A DNA stretch of 64,000 nucleotides. Origin: Alphaproteobacteria bacterium (GTDB lineage: Bacteria > Pseudomonadota > Alphaproteobacteria > Micropepsales > Micropepsaceae). Below, one piece after another: positions 34,036 to 41,842 of this stretch. The translations under genes and the position numbers were made by a program. The notes beneath the pieces were generated by a model. That model did not search any database. It was not told where the DNA came from and saw only the letters and a program-made list of their open reading frames with translations. Positions within the stretch are counted from its first letter, which is position 1; every line of letters begins with the position of its first letter. Where the stretch lies: NCBI GenBank assembly GCA_016125165.1, contig WGMH01000003.1:124001-188000 (forward strand), given 5' to 3'.

Positions 34036-34515
34036 TCAGGCCGCCTTCGTCTTGCGATAGTTGGTGTTCTTCGGATTCAGGCCGGCGATATCGACCTTCT
34101 CCGGCTGCTGGGCTTCATGCGGATGTTCCGCGCCCGGATAGACGCGCAGGTTCGAGAGCTGCTTGCGACCGAGAGGTCCGCGCGGGAGCATCCGCTCCAC
34201 CGCCTTCTCGACCACGCGCTCCGGATACTTGCCGCGCATGATTTCGCCGGCCGTGCGATCCTTGATGCCGCCGATGTAACCGGTGTGCCAGTGGTACACC
34301 TTGTCCTTCAGCTTGTTGCCCGTCAGCAGCACCTTCGCGGCATTGACGACAATCACGTTGTCGCCGCAGTCCATATGCGGGGTGTAGGAGGGCTTGTGCT
34401 TGCCGCGCAGGCGCAGCGCGATGAGCGAGGCAAGGCGGCCGACCACGAGCCCTTCGGCATCGATCACGACCCACTTCTTCTCGATCTCGGACGCCTTGGC
34501 CGAGTAGGTTTTCAT
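34036..34515 (-). CDS. rplM: 50S ribosomal protein L13
   Basis: A 159-aa L13 beginning [30 protein letters not shown] with [22 protein letters not shown] and [20 protein letters not shown]. It is an early-assembly protein of the large subunit. First gene of the rplM-rpsI operon; the promoter should lie in the 163 bases upstream, shared with the divergent DUF72 gene. Nothing unusual. Confidence 0.98.
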   Translation of the reverse strand: MKTYSAKASEIEKKWVVIDAEGLVVGRLASLIALRLRGKHKPSYTPHMDCGDNVIVVNAAKVLLTGNKLKDKVYHWHTGYIGGIKDRTAGEIMRGKYPERVVEKAVERMLPRGPLGRKQLSNLRVYPGAEHPHEAQQPEKVDIAGLNPKNTNYRKTKAA

Positions 34516-34678
34516 TGTGATATCTCCATGGCCGGGCGGCGCGGCATGATCCGGACACCCAGAAGGCGCGGCATGTACCGGCGCAGGTATGAAACGTCAA
34601 GCGGAATGGCCGTAAAAGCACCAATTTTCAACCCAAAATCGATAGCGGTATTATAATACCGTCACAGGAGAGCGAAAT

Positions 34679-35485
34679 ATGGCCCAATCCAAAGGCGGCG
34701 CCATCCGGGCGGGGATCGGTGGCTGGACGTATGAGCCCTGGCGGGGCGGCGTGTTCTTCCCCAAGGGCCACCCCAAGACCCGCGAGCTGGAGTATGCCAG
34801 CCGGGCGCTGACCAGCATCGAGATCAACGGTACCTTCTATTCCACCCAGAAGCCCGCCTCCTTCCGCAAATGGGCAGACGAGACGCCGGACGATTTCGTG
34901 TTCGCCGTAAAGGCGCACCGCCTCACGACCAACCGCAAGGTGCTGGCCGATGTGGGCCCTGCCATCGAGCGCTTCGTGACGAGCGGGCTTTCCGAACTGA
35001 AATCCAAGCTCGGCCCGATCAACTGGCAATTCGCGGGCCACAAGAAATTCGAGCCGGAAGATTTTGAAGCCTTCCTCGCGATGCTTCCCAAAGAGATGGA
35101 GGGGATTCCGCTCCGCCACGCGCTGGAAGTCCGTCACGAAAGTTTCGTGGTGCCGGAATTCGTGGCACTCGCGCGCAAATACAATGCGGCCATCGTGTTT
35201 GCGGATGCCGAAAAGTTTCCCGCCATTGCCGATATCACATCCGATTTCGTCTATGCGCGGCTGCAGCGTTGCGCGCCGAAGGTGGAAACCGGCTACACCG
35301 CCAAGGACATTGCAAAGTGGGCCGATGCGGCACGCACCTGGTCCACCGGCAAAGTGCCGGACGGCCTGCCCGCCGCGGGCACGCCCGGAAAACCCGTCAA
35401 GAAGGATGTGTTTGTCTATTTCATCGCGGGCGCGAAGGAGCGTGCACCTGCCGCCGCCATGGCGCTGCTCGCCCAATTGCGATAA
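34679..35485 (+). CDS. DUF72 family protein (YecE-like)
   Basis: A 268-aa protein with the DUF72 pattern: IRAGIGGWTYEPWRGGVFFPKG near the N terminus, SIEINGTFYSTQKPASFRKWADETPDDFVFAVKAHRLTT, and later ALEVRHESFVVPEFVALARKYN. These are TIM-barrel-like proteins of unresolved biochemical role. Start at 34679 is preceded by GGAGAGCGA. First gene of a compact run continuing to 39.7 kb. Functional assignment beyond the family is not possible. Confidence 0.9.
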   Translation: MAQSKGGAIRAGIGGWTYEPWRGGVFFPKGHPKTRELEYASRALTSIEINGTFYSTQKPASFRKWADETPDDFVFAVKAHRLTTNRKVLADVGPAIERFVTSGLSELKSKLGPINWQFAGHKKFEPEDFEAFLAMLPKEMEGIPLRHALEVRHESFVVPEFVALARKYNAAIVFADAEKFPAIADITSDFVYARLQRCAPKVETGYTAKDIAKWADAARTWSTGKVPDGLPAAGTPGKPVKKDVFVYFIAGAKERAPAAAMALLAQLR

Positions 35486-35519
35486 TCAGGATGCGCCGAT
35501 TGGTACACCGGATTCCCGC

Positions 35520-36062
35520 ATGATGACCCGCCGATTTCTCGCGCCTGTGCTCCTTACCTGTGTGATCTGCACGCCCGCATGGGCGGCGCCAACGCCCTCG
35601 CCCACCAAGCTCTTCGTGCGCGAAGTGAAGAGCGACATCTTCGGCTACCTGATGCCGGAAAAAGATTTGCGTGCGGGCCGCTTTGTCTTCCGCAATATCG
35701 CACTCGGCTCGCCTGTCGAGTTTCAATCCTACGAAACCGGCAAGAACGATATCCCGACTTACGCGCCCTTCATGCTCGAATTTGATGATGTCACCAGCAA
35801 GACGAGCGAAAACGAACTCGGCCAAATGGCCTATGCCGTCGCGCCGCGCGTGCTGCCCACCTTCTATGTGATCACGTCAAAATCGTTTGCCTTCTGGGGC
35901 ACGGAGAAAACGATCGGCGCCGTGTCATTCAAGGGCGTACTCGACCTCGCTGCCATGAAGGCCGCGAAAGACGATCAGAACAAGGTCGTCGCAACCGGCG
36001 ACCTCACCTTCGGCGGTGCGACCTTCAAGAATGTGAAGCTCACATGGTTCGGGGGAGATTGA
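35520..36062 (+). CDS. Small secreted protein, unknown function
   Basis: The track extends this frame to 35064 inside the DUF72 gene; the ATG at 35520 (or 35523) starts a signal peptide, MMTRRFLAPVLLTCVICTPAWA. About 160 residues follow, rich in beta-forming stretches, with no Cys after the signal and no motif I recognise. It follows the DUF72 gene by 34 bases and its stop is one base before the enoyl-CoA hydratase start, so all three are likely on one mRNA. Probably periplasmic. Confidence 0.7.
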   Translation: MMTRRFLAPVLLTCVICTPAWAAPTPSPTKLFVREVKSDIFGYLMPEKDLRAGRFVFRNIALGSPVEFQSYETGKNDIPTYAPFMLEFDDVTSKTSENELGQMAYAVAPRVLPTFYVITSKSFAFWGTEKTIGAVSFKGVLDLAAMKAAKDDQNKVVATGDLTFGGATFKNVKLTWFGGD

Positions 36063-36063
36063 G

Positions 36064-36867
36064 ATGAATGCACCCGTCTCCGATCCTTTGGTGCGGGCCG
36101 CACGCGATGGTGCGGTGTTGCGCCTCACCATGAACCGGGGCTCCGCGCGCAACGCGCTTTCGCAAGGTCTGATGGCGGCGCTGCAGGAGGCCTTCGATGC
36201 TGCCGCGCAGGAAAAGGACGTACGGGCGATCATCCTCGCTGCCGATGGGTCCGCGTTCTGTGCTGGTCATGACCTGAAAGAAATGACAGGCCGCCGCAAG
36301 GATGGCGACAAGGGCAAAGCCTTCTTCGCCGCGCTGTTCGCGCAATGCTCGAAGCTGATGCAAACCATCGTGCGCCATCCCAAGCCCGTGATCGCGGAGG
36401 TGCACGGCATTGCCACTGCCGCAGGCTGCCAGCTTGTGGCGAGCTGCGATCTGGCGCTCGCTTCCGCTGCCGCGCGCTTTGCCACGCCGGGCGTGAATAT
36501 CGGCCTCTTTTGCTCCACGCCGATGGTGGCGCTGTCCCGCAACGTCTCGCGCAAGCATGCGATGGAGATGCTGCTCACCGGCGAAATGATCAGCGCCGAC
36601 CATGCCGCGCAGATCGGCCTCATCAACCGGGTCTGCAAGGCCGATACGCTGGAAGCCGAAACGCGCGAGCTTGCGGCGCTCATCGCCTCCAAGCCGCGCA
36701 CCACGGTGAAGATCGGCAAGGAAGCGTTCTACAACCAGCTCGAAATGGGTCTTGCCGCCGCTTATGACTACGCCTCTGAAGTCATGACCATGAACATGCT
36801 CGCCGCCGAAGCCGAAGAGGGCATCGGTGCCTTCGTCGAAAAGCGCGAACCGAAGTGGCCGGAGTGA
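36064..36867 (+). CDS. Enoyl-CoA hydratase/isomerase (crotonase) family protein
   Basis: A 267-aa crotonase-fold protein. The acyl-CoA binding and oxyanion segments are FCAGHDLKEMTG and EVHGIATAAGCQLVASCDLALAS; FATPGVNIGLFCSTP follows. The usual catalytic Glu positions are partly replaced (PGVNIGLFCST where typical hydratases have a Glu nearby), so hydratase activity should be inferred only with care. Start preceded by GGGGGAG. Its stop overlaps the next start (TGATG), so translation is coupled. Probable role in acyl-CoA metabolism. Confidence 0.88.
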   Translation: MNAPVSDPLVRAARDGAVLRLTMNRGSARNALSQGLMAALQEAFDAAAQEKDVRAIILAADGSAFCAGHDLKEMTGRRKDGDKGKAFFAALFAQCSKLMQTIVRHPKPVIAEVHGIATAAGCQLVASCDLALASAAARFATPGVNIGLFCSTPMVALSRNVSRKHAMEMLLTGEMISADHAAQIGLINRVCKADTLEAETRELAALIASKPRTTVKIGKEAFYNQLEMGLAAAYDYASEVMTMNMLAAEAEEGIGAFVEKREPKWPE

Positions 36868-37382
36868 TGCCCACCTACCCCGATACGCTCATCAAGAAGA
36901 TCCTGCGCGAGACCAAGACCATCGCCATGGTCGGCGCGAGCGCCAACGAAATGCGCCCGTCCTATTTTGCGATGATGTATCTCTTGAACAAGGGATACGT
37001 TGTGCATCCGGTCAATCCTGGCGCGGCGGGCAAGAAAATCCTTGGGCAAGAGGTCTATGCCGCGCTCAAGGATGTACCCGCGCCGGTGGACATGGTCGAT
37101 ATCTTCCGCACCTCCGATGTCGCGCCCGCCATCGTTGCCGAAGCACTGGCGGAGAAAGACCGCCTCGGCATCAAAACCATCTGGATGCAGCTTGGCGTCA
37201 TCAATGAAGAGGCCGCGCAGATGGCGCGTGATGCCGGGCTCACCGTCATCATGGATCGCTGCCCGAAGATCGAACATGGCCGCTTCTCCGGCGAAATCGG
37301 CTGGATGGGCGTGAACCGCAAGGTGATCGATAACAGAAAGCCATTGCTCTTCGGCAAGGGCGGCACGCTGAAGCGGCTATGA
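36867..37382 (+). CDS. CoA-binding (succinyl-CoA-synthetase-like) domain protein
   Basis: A 171-aa protein made only of a Rossmann-type CoA-binding domain: TIAMVGASANEMRPSYFAMMYLLNKGYVVHPVNP, then VDIFRTSDVAPAIVAEAL and IKTIWMQLGVINEEAAQMARDAGL. The family (YccU-like) binds CoA but its role is unclear. ATG 36867 shares a base with the hydratase stop; the track's GTG at 36855 would need longer overlap. The 3' end overlaps the next gene by 4 bases (ATGA). Confidence 0.88.
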   Translation: MPTYPDTLIKKILRETKTIAMVGASANEMRPSYFAMMYLLNKGYVVHPVNPGAAGKKILGQEVYAALKDVPAPVDMVDIFRTSDVAPAIVAEALAEKDRLGIKTIWMQLGVINEEAAQMARDAGLTVIMDRCPKIEHGRFSGEIGWMGVNRKVIDNRKPLLFGKGGTLKRL

Positions 37383-38683
37383 CGATGCACTTCCGCCGCG
37401 TGGCGCTGGCCTGCGCGCTCGCCGCGCTCTTTGCCTCGCCCGCCGCCTCGATCGACCGTGCGTACACCACGAACGGCGCCACCTGCGATGGCTGGCCGCG
37501 CGCGCCGATCGAGATGGCGAAGGGCATGTGCGCCGGCATCGTGATCGCGCCACCTTCAAATTTTGCGAAGCGCGAAATCCGCCTGCCCCGCCTTCTGCTG
37601 CCACCCGACGGAAGAAGCTGGCTCGTCACCGATCTCGGCGGCTGGGGCACGGCGCGCGGCGCGGTGTTCAAGCTCACCGCCGAACGCGGCAAGGGCGCAA
37701 GCCTCACCAAGCTGCTCGGCAATCTCCACATGCCGCACGGGCTCGCGCGCGGGCCGGACGGGAAAATCTATGTCGGCGAGATGAGCCGCATCTTTCGCTT
37801 CGATCCTTCCGCCGCCGATCCGAAAGCCACCATCGAAACCGTTGTCTCTGGCCTGCCGGATAACCGGCTGCATGAAAACCGGCATCCGCTCTCCTATTTC
37901 ATCTTCGATGGCAATGGTGACCTCCTGGTGAATGTTGGCGCGCCCACCGATCAATGCGAGGTGGACGGCAAACCGAACGGCACAGAATATTGCCTCGAAT
38001 CCGAAGGCGACGAGAAAACAGCGGGCGTGCGCCGCTACGCCTATCTCGGCAATGGCAAATGGAGCAGCCACTTCACGATGTTCGGGGAAGGCCTGCGCAA
38101 TTCTCTGGCACTCGTGCGTCACGCTTCCGGCACGATCCTGCAAGCCGAGAACAGCATTGATTTCAAAACCGCAAACGAGCCTTTCGAGGAAATCAACGTG
38201 TTGCGCGAAGGTGCGCATTATGGCTGGCCCTATTGCTATGACAGGGCGACGCCAACGCCCGTCTGGAAAGGCGTAAAGGATTGCAAATCCTTCGAAGCGC
38301 CCTCGCGCCTCCTGCCGCCGCATGCCGCCCCGCTCGGCATGCTTTATTACGACGGCGCTATGTTCCCCGCCCTCAAGGGCAAGCTGCTGATGACATGGCA
38401 CGGCTATCGCCCCACCGGCGCGCGCCTTGTCGCCTTCGATGTGGATGAAAAGGGCGTGCCGCGTATCGATCCCAAGGCGCGTTATGATGTCTATGGCGGC
38501 GCGAGCGTCGCCTATCCGGCCCGCGCGGCGCGCGCGCTTCCGCTCACTGTGGATTGGTCGAAGATCCCCGATCTTCGCCCCATGGGCACGCCCGTGGGAA
38601 TCGCGGTAGCGAGTGACGGCGCGATCTGGCTCACCGAAGACAAGAACGCCACAATCCTGCGCATCGCAACCGACAAGCCGTAA
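37379..38683 (+). CDS. Secreted PQQ-dependent-type sugar/sorbosone dehydrogenase-like beta-propeller
   Basis: A 434-aa protein with a signal peptide (RRVALACALAALFASPAAS). The body is a glucose/sorbosone dehydrogenase-like propeller: MPHGLARGPDGKIYVGEM, FDGNGDLLVNVGAPTDQCEV, FGEGLRNSLALVRH, EINVLREGAHYGWPYCY. No heme c motif follows. Family members oxidise sugars in the periplasm with PQQ, but many homologues are uncharacterised and PQQ use is inference. No pqq genes lie in the window. ATGA overlap with the CoA-binding gene indicates coupling. Confidence 0.85.
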   Translation: MTMHFRRVALACALAALFASPAASIDRAYTTNGATCDGWPRAPIEMAKGMCAGIVIAPPSNFAKREIRLPRLLLPPDGRSWLVTDLGGWGTARGAVFKLTAERGKGASLTKLLGNLHMPHGLARGPDGKIYVGEMSRIFRFDPSAADPKATIETVVSGLPDNRLHENRHPLSYFIFDGNGDLLVNVGAPTDQCEVDGKPNGTEYCLESEGDEKTAGVRRYAYLGNGKWSSHFTMFGEGLRNSLALVRHASGTILQAENSIDFKTANEPFEEINVLREGAHYGWPYCYDRATPTPVWKGVKDCKSFEAPSRLLPPHAAPLGMLYYDGAMFPALKGKLLMTWHGYRPTGARLVAFDVDEKGVPRIDPKARYDVYGGASVAYPARAARALPLTVDWSKIPDLRPMGTPVGIAVASDGAIWLTEDKNATILRIATDKP

Positions 38684-38692
38684 GAGCACGCC

Positions 38693-39337
38693 ATGCTGAA
38701 AGTCTGGGGCCGCAGAAATTCCATCAATGTGCAAAAGGTCATGTGGGCCGTGGGCGAGCTTGGCCTTGAACACGAACACATCGATGCGGGCGGCTCGTTC
38801 GGCAAACTCGATAGCGAGGAGTTCGAACGCCTGAACCCCAATCGCCGCGTGCCCGTGATCGAAGACGACGGCGTCGCAATCTGGGAAAGCCATGCCATCG
38901 TGCGCTATCTTGCCGCGAAACATGGCTCGGGCTCGCTGTGGGCCGAAGATCCCGCCACGCGCGCCGCGGCCGACATGTGGATGGATTGGACAGCCACCGA
39001 CCTGCAAAACGTGTTCATCGGCCTCTTCTGGAATCTCTATCGCACGCCCGAACCGCAACGGAACTGGAACCTCATCCGTCAGGGCATCGCGCGCAGCGCC
39101 ATCCTTTTCCGCCTGCTCGACCGGCATCTGGAAGGCAGGCGCTTCATCGCAGGCGACACCTTCACGATGGGCGATATTCCCGCGGGCGCACAGCTCTACC
39201 GCTATTACGAACTCGAAATCGACCGCCCCGCACTTTTGAACGTTGAAGCGTGGTACATGCGGCTGCAGGAGCGCGAAGCCTATCGCACGCATGTCATGGT
39301 GCCGTTCGATGAATTGAAGGGCAAGCTGTCGTTCTGA
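38693..39337 (+). CDS. Glutathione S-transferase family protein
   Basis: A 214-aa cytosolic GST: thioredoxin-like N domain (LKVWGRRNSINVQKVMWAVGELGL, NPNRRVPVIEDDGVAIWESHAIVRYLA with the cis-Pro and the E-S glutathione contact) and an all-helical C domain (TMGDIPAGAQLYRYYEL). The Ser in GRRNSINVQK is the probable catalytic residue. Substrate unknown. It is 9 bases after the dehydrogenase gene, in the same run. Confidence 0.92.
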   Translation: MLKVWGRRNSINVQKVMWAVGELGLEHEHIDAGGSFGKLDSEEFERLNPNRRVPVIEDDGVAIWESHAIVRYLAAKHGSGSLWAEDPATRAAADMWMDWTATDLQNVFIGLFWNLYRTPEPQRNWNLIRQGIARSAILFRLLDRHLEGRRFIAGDTFTMGDIPAGAQLYRYYELEIDRPALLNVEAWYMRLQEREAYRTHVMVPFDELKGKLSF

Positions 39338-39363
39338 AATTCGCAGCCAGGAGAGATTGCACC

Positions 39364-39720
39364 ATGTATGTTGCAGGTCTTGTGATCCCCGTGCCGGAAG
39401 ACAGGATGGAAGCCTATCGCGCATGGGCCGAAAACGGCGCGCGCATTTTCAAGCAATATGGCTGCCTCGAGATCGTGGAGTCGTGGGAAGATTTCGTGCC
39501 CGATGGCAAGCAGACGGATTTCCGCCGCGCAGTAGCCGCGCAGCCGGGCGAGAAGATCGTGTTTACCTGGCAGATATGGCCAAACAAGGAATTCTTTGAA
39601 GCCGCAGAAGAGAAGATGCACAGCGACGGCGTGCTGGATACGGCAGGCCCGCCACCCTTCGATGCCAAGCGTCTGATCGCGGGCATGTTCAAGCCCGTAT
39701 TCACGATGGGCCGGGATTAA
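39364..39720 (+). CDS. DUF1428 family protein (ferredoxin-like barrel)
   Basis: A 118-aa protein: MYVAGLVIPVPEDRMEAYRAWAENGARIFKQYG, VESWEDFVPDGK and FTWQIWPNKEFFEAAEEKM match the DUF1428 family of dimeric alpha/beta-barrel proteins. Its function is not known. A good ribosome site (GGAGAG) precedes the ATG. It is the last gene of the run that begins at the DUF72 gene; the next 400 bases contain no gene. Confidence 0.9.
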   Translation: MYVAGLVIPVPEDRMEAYRAWAENGARIFKQYGCLEIVESWEDFVPDGKQTDFRRAVAAQPGEKIVFTWQIWPNKEFFEAAEEKMHSDGVLDTAGPPPFDAKRLIAGMFKPVFTMGRD

Positions 39721-40124
39721 CGCGCGACGTCTATTCGCCCGCAAAAGCGACAGAGAAAATTTTTATTCTGCACGCCTTCGCGCAACATCACGAAACGCCT
39801 CCGCGTCCTCCGCGCCTCCGCGTGATTACATTCATCACCATGAACACACTCAAGCGTCTGCAAGTTCATGCAAATTCCGAAGCACGCATGCGCGCGCAAA
39901 CCCAGCCGAGAAAAAATTCTCCCGCCTCTTGAAGCGCAACGCTGCTCACCCCATCTGAACTACATCCAGACAGTTGCGCGCCCCCCTTCCCCATCGGGAA
40001 GCGCAATTCCGCACGTATTTCGCTGTATTGAACGCCGCCCGAAGGGGCGATAAACCGTTCGAATTCGAAAACGAATGCCCGCGAATATGCCGCCCTACCA
40101 GATGTTGTGGCAAAGGAGATCGCC
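39721..40124. promoter_or_regulatory. Non-coding leader/promoter region upstream of the MetY-like gene
   Basis: These 404 bases hold no supported gene. They contain a CCTCCGCG tandem repeat (listed separately) and, near the end, the AAGGAG ribosome site of the MetY-like gene. I looked for the pseudoknot of SAM-II, SAM-I or SAH riboswitches, which often control methionine genes in alphaproteobacteria, and see no convincing match. Regulation could still occur at a promoter operator. Confidence 0.55.
39798..39822. repeat. Three near-tandem CCTCCGCG units, dispersed-repeat-like
   Basis: CCTCCGCG occurs at 39798, 39807 and 39815, with one T between the first two. On the minus strand it reads as GCGGAGG units (ACGCGGAGG..). 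This sequence type, seen in translation as HAEARRTRR, recurs in unrelated bacterial genomes as an intergenic repeat; that is recollection, not a search result. One copy is seen here. Confidence 0.6.
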
Positions 40125-41393
40125 ATGAGCGAATACGGCTTTGAAACCCTTAGCGTCCATGCCGGGGCCCAGCCCGATCCGGCTACTGGTGCGCGCGCCA
40201 CGCCGATCTACCAGACCACGGCCTATGTGTTCGAGGATGCGGACCACGCGGCCTCGCTCTTCAACCTTCAGGTCTTCGGCAACATCTACACGCGCATCAT
40301 GAACCCCACCAACGCGGTGCTGGAGGAACGCATCGCCGCGCTGGAAGGCGGCCGCGCTGCACTCGCCGTGGCTTCGGGTCATGCCGCGCAGCTCATTGCA
40401 CTGCATACACTGATGAGTCCGGGCGATGAGATTGTTGCCGCCCGCCAACTCTATGGCGGTTCGATCAACCAGTTCAGCCAGGCATTCGCAAAGTTCGACT
40501 GGCATGTGAAGTGGGCCGATGCACGCGATCCGGAATCGTTCCGGGCGGCGCTCTCACCCAGGACCAAGGCGCTCTATATCGAGAGCATCGCCAATCCCGG
40601 TGGTATCGTCACCGATATCGAAGCCATCGCCGGCGTCGCGCATTCCGCGGGCGTGCCGCTCATCGTCGATAACACGCTCGCCTCGCCCTATCTCATCAGG
40701 CCCATCGAATGGGGCGCCGACATCGTGCTGCATTCAGGAACGAAGTTTCTCGGCGGCCATGGCAACTCCATGTGCGGGTTGATCGTGGATAGCGGCCGCT
40801 TCAACTGGGGAAGCGGGAAATATCCCACGCTCTCCGAGCCCTGCCCCTCCTATCACGGCATGAAGCTGTGGGAGACGTTCGGCGATATGGCCTATGCCAT
40901 CGCCTGCCGCGTGCTGGGCCTGCGCGATCTCGGCCCCGCGCTCTCCCCGATGAACGCCTTCCTCGTGCTCACCGGCATCGAAACATTACCGCTGCGCATG
41001 CAGCGCCATTGCGACAACGCGCTCGCCGTCGCGCGCTGGCTGAAAAACAACGACAAGGTCGCGTGGGTGAACTATGCCGGCCTTGAAGAGAACGAATGCT
41101 ACGGCCTGCACCGCACTTATTGCCCGAAGGGCGCGGGCGCGGTGTTTACCTTCGGCCTCAAGGGCGGCTACGACGCGGGCGTGAAGCTGGTGAACAGCGT
41201 GCAGCTCTTCAGCCATCTCGCCAATATTGGCGATACGCGCAGCCTCATCATCCACCCGGCCTCGACCACGCATCGCCAGCTGAACGACGAAGAACGCGCG
41301 CGGGCCGGTGCGGGCAACGACGTGATCCGCCTCTCCATCGGCATCGAAAGCGTGGAAGACATCATCGCCGATCTCGATCAGGCGATGGCGTAA
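40125..41393 (+). CDS. O-acetylhomoserine sulfhydrylase / Cys-Met metabolism PLP enzyme (MetY-like)
   Basis: A 422-aa fold-type I PLP enzyme. The Schiff-base Lys is in LHSGTKFLGGHG; other landmarks are ATPIYQTTAYVFEDADHAASLF, YTRIMNPTNAVLEERIAALEGG and a C-terminal HPASTTHRQLNDEE. The long form and the HPASTTH motif fit O-acetylhomoserine sulfhydrylase (MetY), making homocysteine from O-acetylhomoserine and sulfide. Start at ATG 40125 because AAGGAG lies 6 bases upstream; the track's GTG at 40107 lies before that site. Ends 11 bases before a small hypothetical gene. Confidence 0.92.
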   Translation: MSEYGFETLSVHAGAQPDPATGARATPIYQTTAYVFEDADHAASLFNLQVFGNIYTRIMNPTNAVLEERIAALEGGRAALAVASGHAAQLIALHTLMSPGDEIVAARQLYGGSINQFSQAFAKFDWHVKWADARDPESFRAALSPRTKALYIESIANPGGIVTDIEAIAGVAHSAGVPLIVDNTLASPYLIRPIEWGADIVLHSGTKFLGGHGNSMCGLIVDSGRFNWGSGKYPTLSEPCPSYHGMKLWETFGDMAYAIACRVLGLRDLGPALSPMNAFLVLTGIETLPLRMQRHCDNALAVARWLKNNDKVAWVNYAGLEENECYGLHRTYCPKGAGAVFTFGLKGGYDAGVKLVNSVQLFSHLANIGDTRSLIIHPASTTHRQLNDEERARAGAGNDVIRLSIGIESVEDIIADLDQAMA

Positions 41394-41404
41394 CGAGCCC
41401 TTCG

Positions 41405-41842
41405 ATGAGGCACTTTCACAAAAATCTTATGTTACCCCTCGGTCTGGCGACTTGCGCCGTGATTGTTACTGGCTATCTGCTTTCGTTTCCCGATGCTCAA
41501 TTCCGCAGCTCTGATGGCGGCTGGGCGGACACGGAAGATCAAGCCAAGGGCCGAACATTCGATACCGTCGTATGGAATTTTGAAGGATACAAATTGAAGT
41601 GCAACGCTCCGAAAGCTGTTCTAGTACGAACAACAAAGCAAACATGGTTCAATATATTCGCATGGCGAAGTTACCTTACCAATCCAAAATGGCGCGTTCC
41701 TTATTCCGACGCACATCCTGAGATTGGCTATTACTATCCTCCCGCAGATGCGGTCCATTGTTATAACGGCGGCTGGTCAGAAGAGGTTATTAGTGCTGCT
41801 GATCGGAATGCCGCGAAGTATATAGCTAGCTTAGAACAGTAG
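41405..41842 (+). CDS. Hypothetical protein with N-terminal membrane/signal segment, lower G+C
   Basis: A 145-aa product starting MRHFHKNLMLPLGLATCAVIVTGYLLSF, a likely signal anchor, followed by an exported-looking region rich in Trp and Tyr (WFNIFAWRSYL, EIGYYYPPADAVHCYNGGW) with two Cys that could pair. No family recognised. Codon use is more A/T-rich than its neighbours, suggesting recent acquisition or relaxed constraint. The track frame back to 41096 is inside the MetY-like gene. The 3' end overlaps the convergent heme A synthase gene by 17 bases. Confidence 0.6.
   Translation: MRHFHKNLMLPLGLATCAVIVTGYLLSFPDAQFRSSDGGWADTEDQAKGRTFDTVVWNFEGYKLKCNAPKAVLVRTTKQTWFNIFAWRSYLTNPKWRVPYSDAHPEIGYYYPPADAVHCYNGGWSEEVISAADRNAAKYIASLEQ

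Noticed and set aside
37556-39424. 622-aa minus-strand ORF
   Set aside because: Antisense to the sugar dehydrogenase-like and GST genes; no domain or ribosome site.
39717-39899. 60-aa minus-strand ORF with HAEARRTRR
   Set aside because: This is the translated dispersed repeat, a known source of false ORFs.
39721-40124. SAM-type riboswitch before the MetY-like gene
   Set aside because: No convincing SAM-I, SAM-II or SAH consensus or pseudoknot found by eye.
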